A stretch of DNA of 64,000 bases from Algoriphagus resistens (GCF_001442615.1 NZ_LMXN01000015.1:1-64000); one strand, 5' to 3'; shown: positions 46,867 to 55,055, numbered from the stretch's first letter. Made by a program: numbers and translations. The notes: generated from the letters alone by a model not told the origin.

Positions 46867-47165
46867 TTTCTCTTATTTTTTAGTAGTTCCAAGGTGCATT
46901 GCGAGTTTGTCTATGTCTGAATCATCTATATCCAAGTTTAAGTAAAATTCACAAATAGAGCTTATTAATCTTCGATAACTTGTTCAGCTAGAAACCAGCA
47001 TATTGATGCATTTTGGTGACCTATTTTCCTATAAAAGGGACAAGTCAAAGCCAACATTAAGCTAAGACACATACCTCTGTTAAAATAATAGTGTCGGTTT
47101 TGGAAATCAATTTCCGGCAATCTCTTTGAGGCATGTGCACTATTCAATTACAGTTCCATTCTCTT

Positions 47166-47519
47166 TCAAAGGATCTGGACTTCTTGCGGAACCATTAAAA
47201 AAAGTGTACAGCCCTGCTTAGATCTAACCGCATGTTTAAAATTTGCCGGGGTGTATAAATAGTCACCCTGCCGGAATGTCGTTCCTTCAATTTCGCATCC
47301 TCCTTCAAGTACCAGTATTTCTTCACCTCCGGGATGATTGTGATAAGGATACTTCGAACCGGGTTCGAACTTCAAAAGAAAAGTTAACGGTCTTTTGCCT
47401 TCTTCATCAAATCTTAGGGGCATCCAACTAATATCTGTACAATCTACTCCTTCCTCTACCAGAGGTGACCATTTGGTGGAAGATGTCTGAACGATGTAAT
47501 CATGAATATCCGTGCTCAT
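47166..47519 (-). CDS. Cupin-domain protein (ChrR-like)
   Basis: 117 aa. A single cupin barrel: LTFLLKFEPGSKYPYHNHPGGEEILVLEGGCEIEG is cupin motif 1 with the metal ligands H-x-H and Glu, and GDYLYTPANFKHAVRSKQGC is motif 2 with the third His. ChrR-type cupins bind Zn and can act as anti-sigma partners, but no sigma factor is adjacent, so it is more likely an enzyme or small-molecule-binding protein. It lies 153 bp from an AraC regulator on the same strand. Confidence 0.85.
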   Translation of the reverse strand: MSTDIHDYIVQTSSTKWSPLVEEGVDCTDISWMPLRFDEEGKRPLTFLLKFEPGSKYPYHNHPGGEEILVLEGGCEIEGTTFRQGDYLYTPANFKHAVRSKQGCTLFLMVPQEVQIL

Positions 47520-47672
47520 GTCATTAAATTTTAAGTTTATAAATCAGTTTTAATTGAATCCCCACACTGCCTTGCTATATAAGCTCCCAGCCATGTGATG
47601 AAACATCCTATGCAAAACTCCACAGTATTTCATCCTTTCGAAATAGAGGATTCCGGAAAAAGCATGTAAGAT

Positions 47673-48458
47673 TTAGCCTACTTGTTCTCTATAGACTTTT
47701 GGGGATACTCCGATGTGTTTCTTGAAGAAGTTTGAAAAGTAGAAAGGATCTTTAAATCCGAGCTGAAAAGCAATCTCTTTCACACTTAAGTTTTCATAAA
47801 TCAGAAGTCTTTTAGCTTCCGAGGCGATCAAGCCATAAACGACCATCTGAGCAGTTTTTCCTGTATGCATTTTGGCCTGGTCATTTAATTTTTGTTCGGT
47901 GGTTTTCAGCTTTTCCGCATACTGCGCTAACGTATAGGTAGAATTAAAACTGCTTCTTACCAGCTCTAGAAATTTAAGTAGTAACGCATCCGGTTTCCAT
48001 ATTTCGTCTCCGCGGCAGATCTTTGACCGGTTGATCTCCACCAAAATCAACTCAATTCTTGAATGCACAGATGTGAGATATTGATAAGGCTCCTCTTTCA
48101 GTTCCTGATTGATGAGTTTGAATTGCTCTGCCACCGCTTTAAAATTGCTTAAGGCTATTACTTGATTCTCATCGAAGTGACAGAAAAGGCCATTTTCAAA
48201 AATCAGCTCTACATCCTTATCATTCTTACAAAAGAAATCATAGATGAATTCAAGGACATATCCTCCCATATCCCTATTTTCTTTGATAAAATGAATTTGC
48301 CCTGAAGTGATCGTTACCACCTCATGTTTTGTAAGCTTGAAATCATTCCCATCAATCTGAACAATAAGATCACCCTCTGCGCACCAGATCAAGACATATT
48401 TCATGATCCGTCTAGGTTCAACTAAATCAGTTTCGGATAAACGAAAGACCTTTACCAA
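47673..48458 (-). CDS. AraC-family transcriptional regulator
   Basis: 261 aa. The N-terminal part has cupin-like effector-domain strands (LIWCAEGDLIVQIDGNDFKL, VVTITSGQIHFI), and the C-terminal double HTH is TLAQYAEKLKTTEQKLNDQAKMHTGKTAQ followed by LSVKEIAFQLGFKDPFYFSNFFKKHIGVSPKVYRE, the classic AraC signature. The start is TTG (48456-48458); an ATG at 48402-48404 would remove 18 residues. It lies upstream of, and in the same direction as, the cupin gene, and near a divergent reductase cluster. Confidence 0.9.
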   Translation of the reverse strand: MVKVFRLSETDLVEPRRIMKYVLIWCAEGDLIVQIDGNDFKLTKHEVVTITSGQIHFIKENRDMGGYVLEFIYDFFCKNDKDVELIFENGLFCHFDENQVIALSNFKAVAEQFKLINQELKEEPYQYLTSVHSRIELILVEINRSKICRGDEIWKPDALLLKFLELVRSSFNSTYTLAQYAEKLKTTEQKLNDQAKMHTGKTAQMVVYGLIASEAKRLLIYENLSVKEIAFQLGFKDPFYFSNFFKKHIGVSPKVYREQVG

Positions 48459-48660
48459 GAGAAAGTATTGATTAATGTTTCAATTAAAATGGACGCCGTT
48501 TCGGTTGCACCTTTAATACGCCAACATACTAATTTTGTTACTGAGGAATTGGCAGGTCATGCAACTCTGCCTACAAAGTTGGCAACAATATGGAAATGTT
48601 AGTAAAATCCTACATCAAATACCTGTGGGATCCCGGCAAGCATTTGATATAGGTTTAAAG

Positions 48661-49401
48661 TTAACAATTGGTACCTCCATCAATTGTAAGGGATGCACCT
48701 GTTACAAAGTGGGCCTCAGATCCGGCAACAAACGCCACCATAGAGGCAATATCTTCTGGTCTTCCGAAGCTATTTTGCGCCATTAGCTCCAGCTGCCCTC
48801 CCGCATGCTCGCTATCGGCTGGATTCATATCTGTGTCCACAGGGCCTGGCTGAATGAGATTTGCAGTTATGCCAAATGGCCCAAGATCTCTGGCAAGTCC
48901 TTTTGTCAACCCTATAAGCGCTGACTTACTCATAGCATACAAGCTTCCCCCTGTGTCTGGCATACGATCTGCCTGGCAGCTTCCAATGGTTATTATTCTT
49001 CCACCATACTTTAGATGGGTGACTGCAGCCTGCACCGTCGCAAAAACGCCCTTGACATTAACTGCCATCACACGGTCATATTGCTCTAAACTAAGTTTGG
49101 AAATGTGATTGTATACAGCTATTCCGGCATTGTTCACTAAAATGTCCAAGCCCCCAAAATGCTCGACAGTAAATCGAACTGCAGCAATGGCTTGTTCAGC
49201 TAAACCTGAATCTGCCTGGAAAGCTACCGCGTAGCCGCCCGCTGAATTGATCTCATCAACTAATTGCCTTGCCATCTCAGCATTGTTCTGATAGGTGATC
49301 GATACTTTCGCTCCTTCGGCTGCGAGTTTTCTTGCGATGGCCGCACCAATTCCCCGGCTTCCCCCTGTAATCAATGCTACTTTATTTTCTAATGTTTTCA
49401 T
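48661..49401 (-). CDS. Short-chain dehydrogenase/reductase
   Basis: 246 aa, classical SDR. NADP-type cofactor site VALITGGSRGIGAAIARKLAAEG, NNAGIA at strand 4, catalytic Ser in TIGSCQA, catalytic YAMSK (Tyr-Lys), and LTIDGGTNC at the end. It resembles FabG-like reductases of the kind often found beside HxlR regulators. The substrate is unknown. The start lies 50 bp from the repeat array, which separates it from the divergent HxlR gene. Confidence 0.93.
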   Translation of the reverse strand: MKTLENKVALITGGSRGIGAAIARKLAAEGAKVSITYQNNAEMARQLVDEINSAGGYAVAFQADSGLAEQAIAAVRFTVEHFGGLDILVNNAGIAVYNHISKLSLEQYDRVMAVNVKGVFATVQAAVTHLKYGGRIITIGSCQADRMPDTGGSLYAMSKSALIGLTKGLARDLGPFGITANLIQPGPVDTDMNPADSEHAGGQLELMAQNSFGRPEDIASMVAFVAGSEAHFVTGASLTIDGGTNC

Positions 49402-49451
49402 AGTATAATTTGATTTTTAACTGTCAGACCTGCCTGCCCCCGCCAGGCTTG

Positions 49452-49831
49452 GTTTCATATGATTATAATTTGTCTTTTAGGGTCATATGGAATCTCGCAT
49501 GGATTATAATCATCCCAGTGTGTGTCGTTTTCGACATGCTCGATTTCATCTGTTTATAATTGTTTTAAATGGTCAGATGGAATCTTTGACGATCAAAATA
49601 ATCATTGCCCTGTATGTTTTAATGATGATTTTAATCGTATCGATTTCATATGATTATAATTTGTCTTTTAAGGGCCATATGGAATCTCGCATGCATTATA
49701 ATCATCCCAGTGTGTGACGTTTTCGTCATGCTCGATTTCATATGATTATAATTTGTCTTTTAAAGGCCATATGGAATCTCGCATGGATTATAATCATCCC
49801 AATGTGTGACGCTGGAGTCATGCTCGATTTC
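49452..49831. repeat. Four-unit tandem array of the ~92-bp dyad repeat
   Basis: Units begin at 49452, 49543, 49643 and 49735 (91, 100, 92 and 92 bp) and end in a partial fifth start (ATTTCG). Units 1, 3 and 4 share: arm ATGATTATAAT, then TTTGTCTTTTA, CATATGGAATCTCGCATG, the opposite arm ATTATAATCAT, CCCAGTGTGTG and a small hairpin before CATGCTCG. Unit 2 is diverged. The hairpin stem is TGTCG/CGACA in unit 1, TGACG/CGTCA in unit 3 and TGAC/GTCA in unit 4. The repeat separates the SDR and HxlR genes. Confidence 0.9.
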
Positions 49832-49834
49832 GTG

Positions 49835-49866
49835 TTTGCAAACCTAATTCATGCAGCGTAGTTTTG
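49835..49866 (+). promoter_or_regulatory. Canonical Bacteroidota promoter of the HxlR gene
   Basis: TTTG (49835-49838), a 20-bp spacer, then TAGTTTTG (49859-49866) exactly fits the TTTG-N19/20-TAnnTTTG promoter. It starts 4 bp after the repeat array ends, so the array lies immediately upstream of the promoter. Confidence 0.7.
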
Positions 49867-49908
49867 CAGACAACACGCAAATTGTTAACTACTAACAAAA
49901 AAGTAAGT

Positions 49909-50274
49909 ATGCGGAAAAAGGAAAATTCAACCAACTCCATAAATGAAGCCAACCAAATCAAAAATTGTGGAGTAGTATATGCGTTGTCCCTTATCGGAGG
50001 CCGGTGGAAACCGACAATTTTGTTCAGTCTGCTGGATGCAAAACAACGATACAATGAACTGCTAAAATCGATAGAGGGTATTTCTGAACGTATGCTGGTC
50101 GCCCAATTGCGTGAGCTTGAAACTGATGGTCTGGTGAACCGCACAGTATTTGCCGAAGTCCCTCCGAAGGTGGAATATGAACTGACCGATAAAGGCCGGT
50201 CTACTGAAAAAATTCTTAGAGAACTTTCCCAGTGGGGTATTCTTCAACGCAGCGATGGACATCATCACCGCTAG
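49909..50274 (+). CDS. HxlR-family transcriptional regulator
   Basis: 121 aa from the ATG at 49909, consistent with the promoter upstream; a GTG/ATG further up would overlap it. HxlR wHTH: CGVVYALSLIGGRWKPTILFSLLDAKQRYNELLKSI (split over the helix), then ISERMLVAQLRELETDGLV and VPPKVEYELTDKGRS in the wing. It starts with the typical Cys before the HTH, which in some relatives senses redox or aldehydes. It is divergent from the SDR gene and is its likely regulator. Confidence 0.9.
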   Translation: MRKKENSTNSINEANQIKNCGVVYALSLIGGRWKPTILFSLLDAKQRYNELLKSIEGISERMLVAQLRELETDGLVNRTVFAEVPPKVEYELTDKGRSTEKILRELSQWGILQRSDGHHHR

Positions 50275-50281
50275 CACATGA

Positions 50282-50300
50282 CCCCCTGCTAAGCAAGGGG
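50282..50300 (+). terminator. Short hairpin after the HxlR gene
   Basis: CCCCTGC and GCAAGGGG can pair (one bulged A) around a 3-nt loop, 8 bp past the stop. The T-run that follows is weak (ATTTCT). Confidence 0.45.
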
Positions 50301-50411
50301 ATTTCTAAAACTATTAAAGTCGTACTGCGAAGATATAAGGAATTAAATAAAAAGAATCTCTTTTGTTGAGTGAGATGTTCGTATTGCATCCAATAACGCT
50401 TGGGAATTAAT

Positions 50412-50446
50412 TCCTGCTCTACTGTATTGACTCGAGTAGAGCAGGA
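50412..50446. terminator. 12-bp perfect inverted repeat between convergent genes
   Basis: TCCTGCTCTACT and AGTAGAGCAGGA are perfectly complementary around an 11-nt loop, between the HxlR and OYE-like genes, which converge here. A bidirectional transcription stop is the simplest reading; there is no long T-run on either side. Confidence 0.5.
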
Positions 50447-50528
50447 TTAGGAAGTCTTAGTAGGCTAAATTAAGAATTTCACATCCTTAATCGGCCTTGA
50501 CTTGAATAGGCATCACAGAAACACATCG

Positions 50529-51650
50529 CTATTGAGAAAATTCCCTTTTTTGTTCTTCAAGTACTCTTTGAGTATGCTGTAAAGTGAGGCTTGGTTTAAT
50601 CAGTTCCTTAAAGAATGGGATCAGTGGTTTCCCTGCTGCTATCCGATGAGGCCAATCCGGGTTGGCCAATGCTGCCCTACCTATGGAAATCAGGTCTGCC
50701 TGTTGGCTTTCAATCAGTGATTCTGCAATTTGTATGTCATGCAGCCCCCCATTGGCGATAACGGGTACACCCGCTATTTTTTTTGCAAGGCCACTGGAAG
50801 AGCTTCCGTCCCCATACAGGCATTCCCTCGCCCAATTCCCTCCCTCAGCTGCGATATGGAGGTAATCCGCATGCAGTTCTTTTAGAACGGTAAATATTTC
50901 TACTGCAGTAGTAGACCCACCCGGCCATCGATACGTGAGATCGTTTACTTTGCTTTCCGATAGTCTGATGCCTACTATAAACTTTTGGGGCACCGCTTCT
51001 TTCACAGCAGTGTAAACTTCCATCAGAAATCTCAGGCGGTTATAGGTATTACCTCCATACATGTCAGTCCGTAAATTGGTGTGCGGGGTGAGAAACTGAT
51101 CAAATAAATACCCATTGGCGGAATGCAGCTCCACTCCATCAAATCCAGCTTTGGTAGCTAACAGAGCTGCTTGGACATAGCCCTTCTTGACTTCTGCCAA
51201 ATCTTCCTCAGACATTTCTTTGGGGATCGGGAATGGCCCTGTCAACCCACCTTTTTCGGTAGCTCTCAGCCCTTTGGGCTGAATTGCAGAAGGAGCAATG
51301 GTTTTTGCGCGGCATTGCGATAGCGACCCTCCGTGCATCAATTGGCCGATGATCAGTGCATTTGATTTATGGACTCCGGCGACCACTTTTTTCCACCCCT
51401 CTAGTTGTTCCTGATTTACCAGGCCCGGTTGATTGAGGTCAGTTTGGCTAAAGAGATTGTCGGTATAAATGCCTTCAGTGATTATTAAGCTGAAGCCCCC
51501 ACTGGCAAAGGCTTGGTAGTAGTCTATCATCGCTCGGGTAGGAACCCCCTCAGAGGTGGCACTTCTTCTGGTCATAGGAGCAACCGCCAAGCGGTTGCAG
51601 AGCTTATGCTCTTGTAATTGGATTTGATTAAATAAGCTGTTTGTTGACAT
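50529..51650 (-). CDS. Old-yellow-enzyme-family alkene reductase
   Basis: 373 aa FMN barrel: FNQIQLQEHKLCNRLAVAPMTRRSA, the GGFSLIITEGIY strand, IGQLMHGG, KAGFDGVELHSANGYLFDQFLTPHTNLRTDMYGG divided by the substrate-site HSANGYL with the His-Asn/Ala pair region, and VIANGGLHDIQIAE. The family reduces activated C=C bonds (enones, nitro-compounds) with NAD(P)H. A decayed 5' remnant of a second copy lies at 54.3 kb. A 14-bp palindrome and a Crp/Fnr remnant lie in its upstream spacer. Confidence 0.92.
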   Translation of the reverse strand: MSTNSLFNQIQLQEHKLCNRLAVAPMTRRSATSEGVPTRAMIDYYQAFASGGFSLIITEGIYTDNLFSQTDLNQPGLVNQEQLEGWKKVVAGVHKSNALIIGQLMHGGSLSQCRAKTIAPSAIQPKGLRATEKGGLTGPFPIPKEMSEEDLAEVKKGYVQAALLATKAGFDGVELHSANGYLFDQFLTPHTNLRTDMYGGNTYNRLRFLMEVYTAVKEAVPQKFIVGIRLSESKVNDLTYRWPGGSTTAVEIFTVLKELHADYLHIAAEGGNWARECLYGDGSSSSGLAKKIAGVPVIANGGLHDIQIAESLIESQQADLISIGRAALANPDWPHRIAAGKPLIPFFKELIKPSLTLQHTQRVLEEQKREFSQ

Positions 51651-51725
51651 GGCATTGAATTTATTTGAAGTTCAAATTTCCAAATAACTCTCCCAAGCCA
51701 CGTATAACTAATTTAACTTAACTGC

Positions 51726-51739
51726 TTAAACTAGTTTAA
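51726..51739. promoter_or_regulatory. Perfect 14-bp palindrome TTAAACTAGTTTAA
   Basis: A perfect dyad in the spacer upstream of the OYE-like gene. The identical 14-mer occurs downstream of the intact Crp/Fnr gene (54420-54433) inside a homologous spacer. Conservation inside two otherwise diverged spacers suggests a protein-binding site, possibly for the Crp/Fnr product. Confidence 0.5.
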
Positions 51740-51744
51740 TATCT

Positions 51745-51838
51745 GACTGATTTTCATTCCCAATTCCGCTTAGGAAAACATACGCAATGCCAAGATAGGA
51801 TGTGTTTTTTTGGACATTCGCTGTAGAAATTCGCCTTT
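51745..51838 (-). pseudogene. 3' remnant of a Crp/Fnr-type regulator gene
   Basis: Translated on the minus strand, this gives NTSYLGIAYVFLSGIGN, matching HIASYLGITPVFLSKIRKGK, the C-terminal HTH end of the intact Crp/Fnr gene at 54.4-55.0 kb. The DNA is also alike (GCTTAGGAAAACA, ATGCCAAGATAGGA). Only the last about 30 codons remain, with no usable start. It lies between the imine-reductase-like gene and the OYE-like gene. Confidence 0.8.
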
Positions 51839-51844
51839 TTACAA

Positions 51845-52732
51845 TTATGCCATTTGTCTGCCTATTACTTTAATAATTGCAGCCAATTCTTGCTTGTGAA
51901 GCCCTTTTTGCTCGGCTTCTTCCAAAATTCCCGCTAATGCTTTAGGGAATTCATGTATGACATCTAACCCCTCGAAGCTTTCAGCTATTCTTCTGGTAGC
52001 AGCTACACTAATTGGCAATGGGCTTTGAGAAATAGTAAAATCGCCCCGATTGATAACATCAATTTCATGTTTGAAAAACTCAGTAAATCCCGGTGTTATC
52101 TCTCCCACGATAGTACTGAAGTCTTCCAACTGCAAACCATACTGCTGTGATAACTTCACCCCATAAATCAACCCTATATAGGAACCGTAAAGCCATGTCA
52201 ATGTAGCCAGATCCATTGCAGATGCCGCAGCGGCTTTTTCACCCAGGTATTTTAGATTACCCCCAAGAACATCCAAGAAAAATTTATTCTGCCCATAGGC
52301 TGTCCGGTTTCCGGATAATAAAACAGTTGTATCTTCCCGTCCCATCTGGTCTGGGGCTACTTGTAATGCACCATTGATATAACTGCCTCCATTTCTTGAA
52401 ATAATTGCCTCTAGCTCACTCGCTTCAGTGGGATTTCCAGTAGTTAGATTTAGAATGGTTTTACCGGCAATTATATTTTTATCATCCAGTCCCTCGATTA
52501 TCTCGAGGACAGCATTATTATCAATGACACAAATAACACTAAGCTCCCCGGCACTAATTGCCTCATAAGCAGTTGTTGCATTGTTAACATGTTCTAAATC
52601 TGTCATCCTGCTTTTAGAACGATTCCAAACGGTTACCTCATAACCTGCTTCATGGTAAAGCTGTGCTAATTTTTTTCCCATTTGGCCTAATCCAATAACG
52701 GATATTCTGTTTGTCTTTTCTGTAGTAGTCAT
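51845..52732 (-). CDS. NAD(P)-dependent oxidoreductase (imine reductase / 6PGDH-like)
   Basis: 295 aa from the ATG at 52730-52732, placed just before the Rossmann motif ISVIGLGQMGKKLAQLYHEAGYEVTVWNRSKSRM; the frame is open 31 codons further up with no support. The NAD-binding half (NLTTGNPTEASELEAII) is followed by the all-helical C-terminal domain with a dimer segment (MDLATLTWLYGSYIGLIYGVKL). It resembles HIBADH-type and imine-reductase proteins. Divergent HxlR regulator; reaction unknown. Confidence 0.88.
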   Translation of the reverse strand: MTTTEKTNRISVIGLGQMGKKLAQLYHEAGYEVTVWNRSKSRMTDLEHVNNATTAYEAISAGELSVICVIDNNAVLEIIEGLDDKNIIAGKTILNLTTGNPTEASELEAIISRNGGSYINGALQVAPDQMGREDTTVLLSGNRTAYGQNKFFLDVLGGNLKYLGEKAAAASAMDLATLTWLYGSYIGLIYGVKLSQQYGLQLEDFSTIVGEITPGFTEFFKHEIDVINRGDFTISQSPLPISVAATRRIAESFEGLDVIHEFPKALAGILEEAEQKGLHKQELAAIIKVIGRQMA

Positions 52733-52790
52733 ACGTATTAATTGTTGATTTCTGCTACAAATATCCCTTAAGCTCCAGGGGTGATCAATA

Positions 52791-52808
52791 ACCGAAAAAA
52801 GATTCGGT
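52791..52808. promoter_or_regulatory. Candidate operator ACCGAA-N6-TTCGGT
   Basis: A perfect 6-bp inverted repeat in the 138-bp gap between the imine-reductase-like gene and its divergent HxlR gene, positioned to serve either promoter. On the minus strand a near-consensus promoter (ATTG-N20-GATATTTG) for the reductase gene overlaps this area. Confidence 0.35.
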
Positions 52809-52870
52809 ATTGAAATCCACATCAAACCCTTGCATTTTTTGATTATTTTTAAGCTTATGAAAAGGAAATT

Positions 52871-53230
52871 ATGTACGTAAGGAAAATTGAAGAGGATTTG
52901 GATTGCGGTATCCGGGTTGCTTTAAAAATTTTTGGAGGCAAGTGGAAACTCTGCATCATCGAAGCAATAAACAGGGGTATCACCCGTCCGGTAGAAATTC
53001 ACAAAAGTATCTCAAATTCCTCTTTAAGAGTTATAGAAATTCAGCTTGCGGAATTACTTTTCTTTGGGGTAATAGATAAATGTTCCGAAGATGTGTATCC
53101 CAAAAAATCCGAATATGAACTTACCCCTTTCGGTAAAAGCTTACTTCCGATTGTAAGTCAGATAGACAAGTGGGGAATGGAGCATTCTGACAGAGTTAAG
53201 GAAAAGTTATTAAGTATCCACCAGGAATAG
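52871..53230 (+). CDS. HxlR-family transcriptional regulator (second)
   Basis: 119 aa HxlR wHTH: CGIRVALKIFGGKWKLCIIEAINRGITRPVEIHKSI in the core, then SLRVIEIQLAELLFFGVI and YPKKSEYELTPFGKSLLPIV in the wing, preceded by the typical CGIRVAL Cys. It is divergent from the imine-reductase-like gene, the same arrangement as the SDR/HxlR pair 3 kb away, and is probably its regulator. Confidence 0.9.
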   Translation: MYVRKIEEDLDCGIRVALKIFGGKWKLCIIEAINRGITRPVEIHKSISNSSLRVIEIQLAELLFFGVIDKCSEDVYPKKSEYELTPFGKSLLPIVSQIDKWGMEHSDRVKEKLLSIHQE

Positions 53231-53629
53231 AAAAAACAAATTCACAGGTCGCCTGCCTGATAGCGTTTGTCTTTATCTCCGGAGCTAAGTAATTTCTTCA
53301 ATCACAACTACCTTCATTCCCAGATTAGCCCACCCCCGATCTATGAGTCAGACAATCTCAGCAAATAGTGAAGCTCACATTACTAACACTATACACTTTC
53401 GGCGTTACCAACACTTGAATTACCCTCTTTAAAAGAAGGAGTCAAACCTAGTGAGTGTTTATCATAGAATTTTCCCCACCCTGTATTCCCATACATCAAC
53501 CCACATTATGGAATCCATGACATTAATTTGGGGATTTTCTTCAGGCACTGGCTATAAATACAGCAAGAAACGGGTTTTTACAGCTAGGCAGTAGCTTGAT
53601 CTTTGCTTGACCAAAAACCTTATAAACAG
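53231..53629. other. Intergenic region, no feature recognised
   Basis: A 400-bp gap between the HxlR gene and the flavin reductase gene with no supported open frame and no strong dyad seen. It presumably carries the flavin reductase promoter. Confidence 0.4.
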
Positions 53630-54280
53630 ATGCATAAATCGAGCGAACCTTCTATCCTATATTTTGGAACTCCTGTTGTGCTGCTCAGTAGTGAAAATGA
53701 AAACGGCACGTATAATCTTGCACCAATTTCTTCAGCCTTTTGGTTAGGCTGGCGGTGTATAATCGGAATTGGCGCCAATACCAAAACGGCTCAAAATCTG
53801 AACAGAAAAAAAGAATGCGTCATCAATTTGCCATCCGTAAATGAAGCAGGTATTGTAAACCGGTTGGCAATGCTTACAGGTTGCGACCCTGTGCCAGAAA
53901 GAAAACAAGAAAAAGGGTATCGCTACGAACCAAAAAAGTTTGAAATAGCTGGAGCCACCCCAATGAAATCTGACATTGTTTCAATTCCCAGTGTAAAGGA
54001 ATGCCCTGTCCAACTTGAAGCCATTGTCAGTGCAATTAATCCTATTGGTGAAGATGAGGTGTCTTTAAAAAACCGGCTAGTTTCTATTGAACTTAAAATT
54101 TTGAAAATACGGTTGGAGGAAAACATCCTTATGGGTGATGATCCCAACCATGTCGACCCTGATAAATGGAGGCCATTAATAATGAGTTTTCAGCAATTTT
54201 ATGGTCTAGGAAATCAGGTTCATCCGTCAGCGCTTGCACAAATACCTGAGCACTTGTACCGACAATCTGCTCATCCCTGA
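53630..54280 (+). CDS. Flavin reductase-like FMN-binding protein
   Basis: 216 aa from the ATG at 53630; the frame is open 9 codons earlier. Split-barrel flavin reductase pattern: ILYFGTPVVLLSSENENGTYNLAPISSAFWLGWR (split over the FMN site), ANTKTAQNLNRKKECVINLPS, and IVSIPSVKECPVQLEAIVSA. Relatives (DIM6/NTAB type) reduce FMN or bind it as oxidoreductase partners. Not obviously in an operon with its neighbours. Confidence 0.85.
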   Translation: MHKSSEPSILYFGTPVVLLSSENENGTYNLAPISSAFWLGWRCIIGIGANTKTAQNLNRKKECVINLPSVNEAGIVNRLAMLTGCDPVPERKQEKGYRYEPKKFEIAGATPMKSDIVSIPSVKECPVQLEAIVSAINPIGEDEVSLKNRLVSIELKILKIRLEENILMGDDPNHVDPDKWRPLIMSFQQFYGLGNQVHPSALAQIPEHLYRQSAHP

Positions 54281-54304
54281 TCACACTGAAAATCCAATAT
54301 GGGA

Positions 54305-54350
54305 GGTTAAGTTAATCAGGGGTTGAGTAAGCTATCTTTTGAAATGGCAT
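54305..54350 (-). pseudogene. 5' remnant of an OYE-like reductase gene
   Basis: Aligns with the start of the intact OYE-like gene: TAAGCTATCTTTTGAAATGGCAT here against TAAGCTGTTTGTTGACATGGCAT there, with a fading match for about 20 more bases. The start codon is lost (CAT to AAT on the plus strand). It lies downstream of the intact Crp/Fnr gene, where the other locus has its OYE gene. Confidence 0.6.
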
Positions 54351-54419
54351 AGAATTTCTTTGAATTTAAATTTCCGGATAACTCCTCCAAGCCATTTATA
54401 TCAAATTTAACTTAATTAC

Positions 54420-54433
54420 TTAAACTAGTTTAA
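54420..54433. promoter_or_regulatory. Second copy of palindrome TTAAACTAGTTTAA
   Basis: Identical to the dyad at 51726-51739, beginning 7 bp after the Crp/Fnr stop on that strand. It is part of a roughly 180-bp segment shared by the two loci. Confidence 0.5.
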
Positions 54434-54440
54434 AATCTGG

Positions 54441-55034
54441 CTATTTACCTTTCCTTATCTTGCTTAGGAAAACAGGAGTAATGCCAAGATAGGACGCGAT
54501 GTGTTTTTGGGGCATGTGCTGTTCCAGTGTGGGATATTTTTGGATCAAGGCGTTGTACCGATCTGCCCCGTTCATAGAAATAGCATTCAGTATGCGTTGA
54601 TCCTGCGCCATACAGGCATTTTGATGCATAATCCGCCAGAACCTTTCAAAAGCCGGAATATCCAGGTATAACTGATCGAGACTTGTTTTATCAAGTTGAA
54701 GCAAAATTGAGGGCTCAAGGGCTACTATATTCCTGGAGGCAGGTTCCCGCAAAAGAAAACTTATAGAATCGGTGATCCACCAGTCTTCAAAGGCAAAATG
54801 GAGCGTATGATCATTTCCTTTGTCATCCATATAGAAGGAGCGCAAAAAGCCCTTGCATACAAAACTTTCGTATTGGCAAACCTCTCCTTGCTGGACCAAG
54901 TATTGTCGAGGCAATAGAGAGCGGATGGTGAGCAAAGAACTGAAATAATCCTGCTCTTCCTTGGTCAGATGGATCCTTTTCAAGACATGGTTTATAATAG
55001 ATTGATACAATGCAGACTTTTTCCCAGAATCCAT
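54441..55034 (-). CDS. Crp/Fnr-family transcriptional regulator
   Basis: 197 aa from the ATG at 55032-55034. A cNMP-binding-type beta-roll (about 30-120; LLPRQYLVQQGEVCQYESFVCKGFLRSF, HTLHFAFEDWWITDS) is followed by the long dimer helix and a compact HTH (MPQKHIASYLGITPVFLSKIRKGK). It lacks the full C-terminal helix of Crp and any Fe-S cysteines. This short Bacteroidota type has an unknown ligand. A paralogue lies at 56.3 kb and a 3' remnant of a third at 51.8 kb. Confidence 0.88.
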   Translation of the reverse strand: MDSGKKSALYQSIINHVLKRIHLTKEEQDYFSSLLTIRSLLPRQYLVQQGEVCQYESFVCKGFLRSFYMDDKGNDHTLHFAFEDWWITDSISFLLREPASRNIVALEPSILLQLDKTSLDQLYLDIPAFERFWRIMHQNACMAQDQRILNAISMNGADRYNALIQKYPTLEQHMPQKHIASYLGITPVFLSKIRKGK

Positions 55035-55055
55035 AAAATTCAATGTTAACATAAA

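Noticed and set aside
47340..47375. tRNA-like GGTTCGAA sequence
   Set aside because: It lies inside the cupin gene with no cloverleaf around it. No tRNA gene was found anywhere in the window.
49452..49831. CRISPR array
   Set aside because: Units are contiguous near-copies with no unique spacers, the period is about 92 bp, and there are no cas genes.
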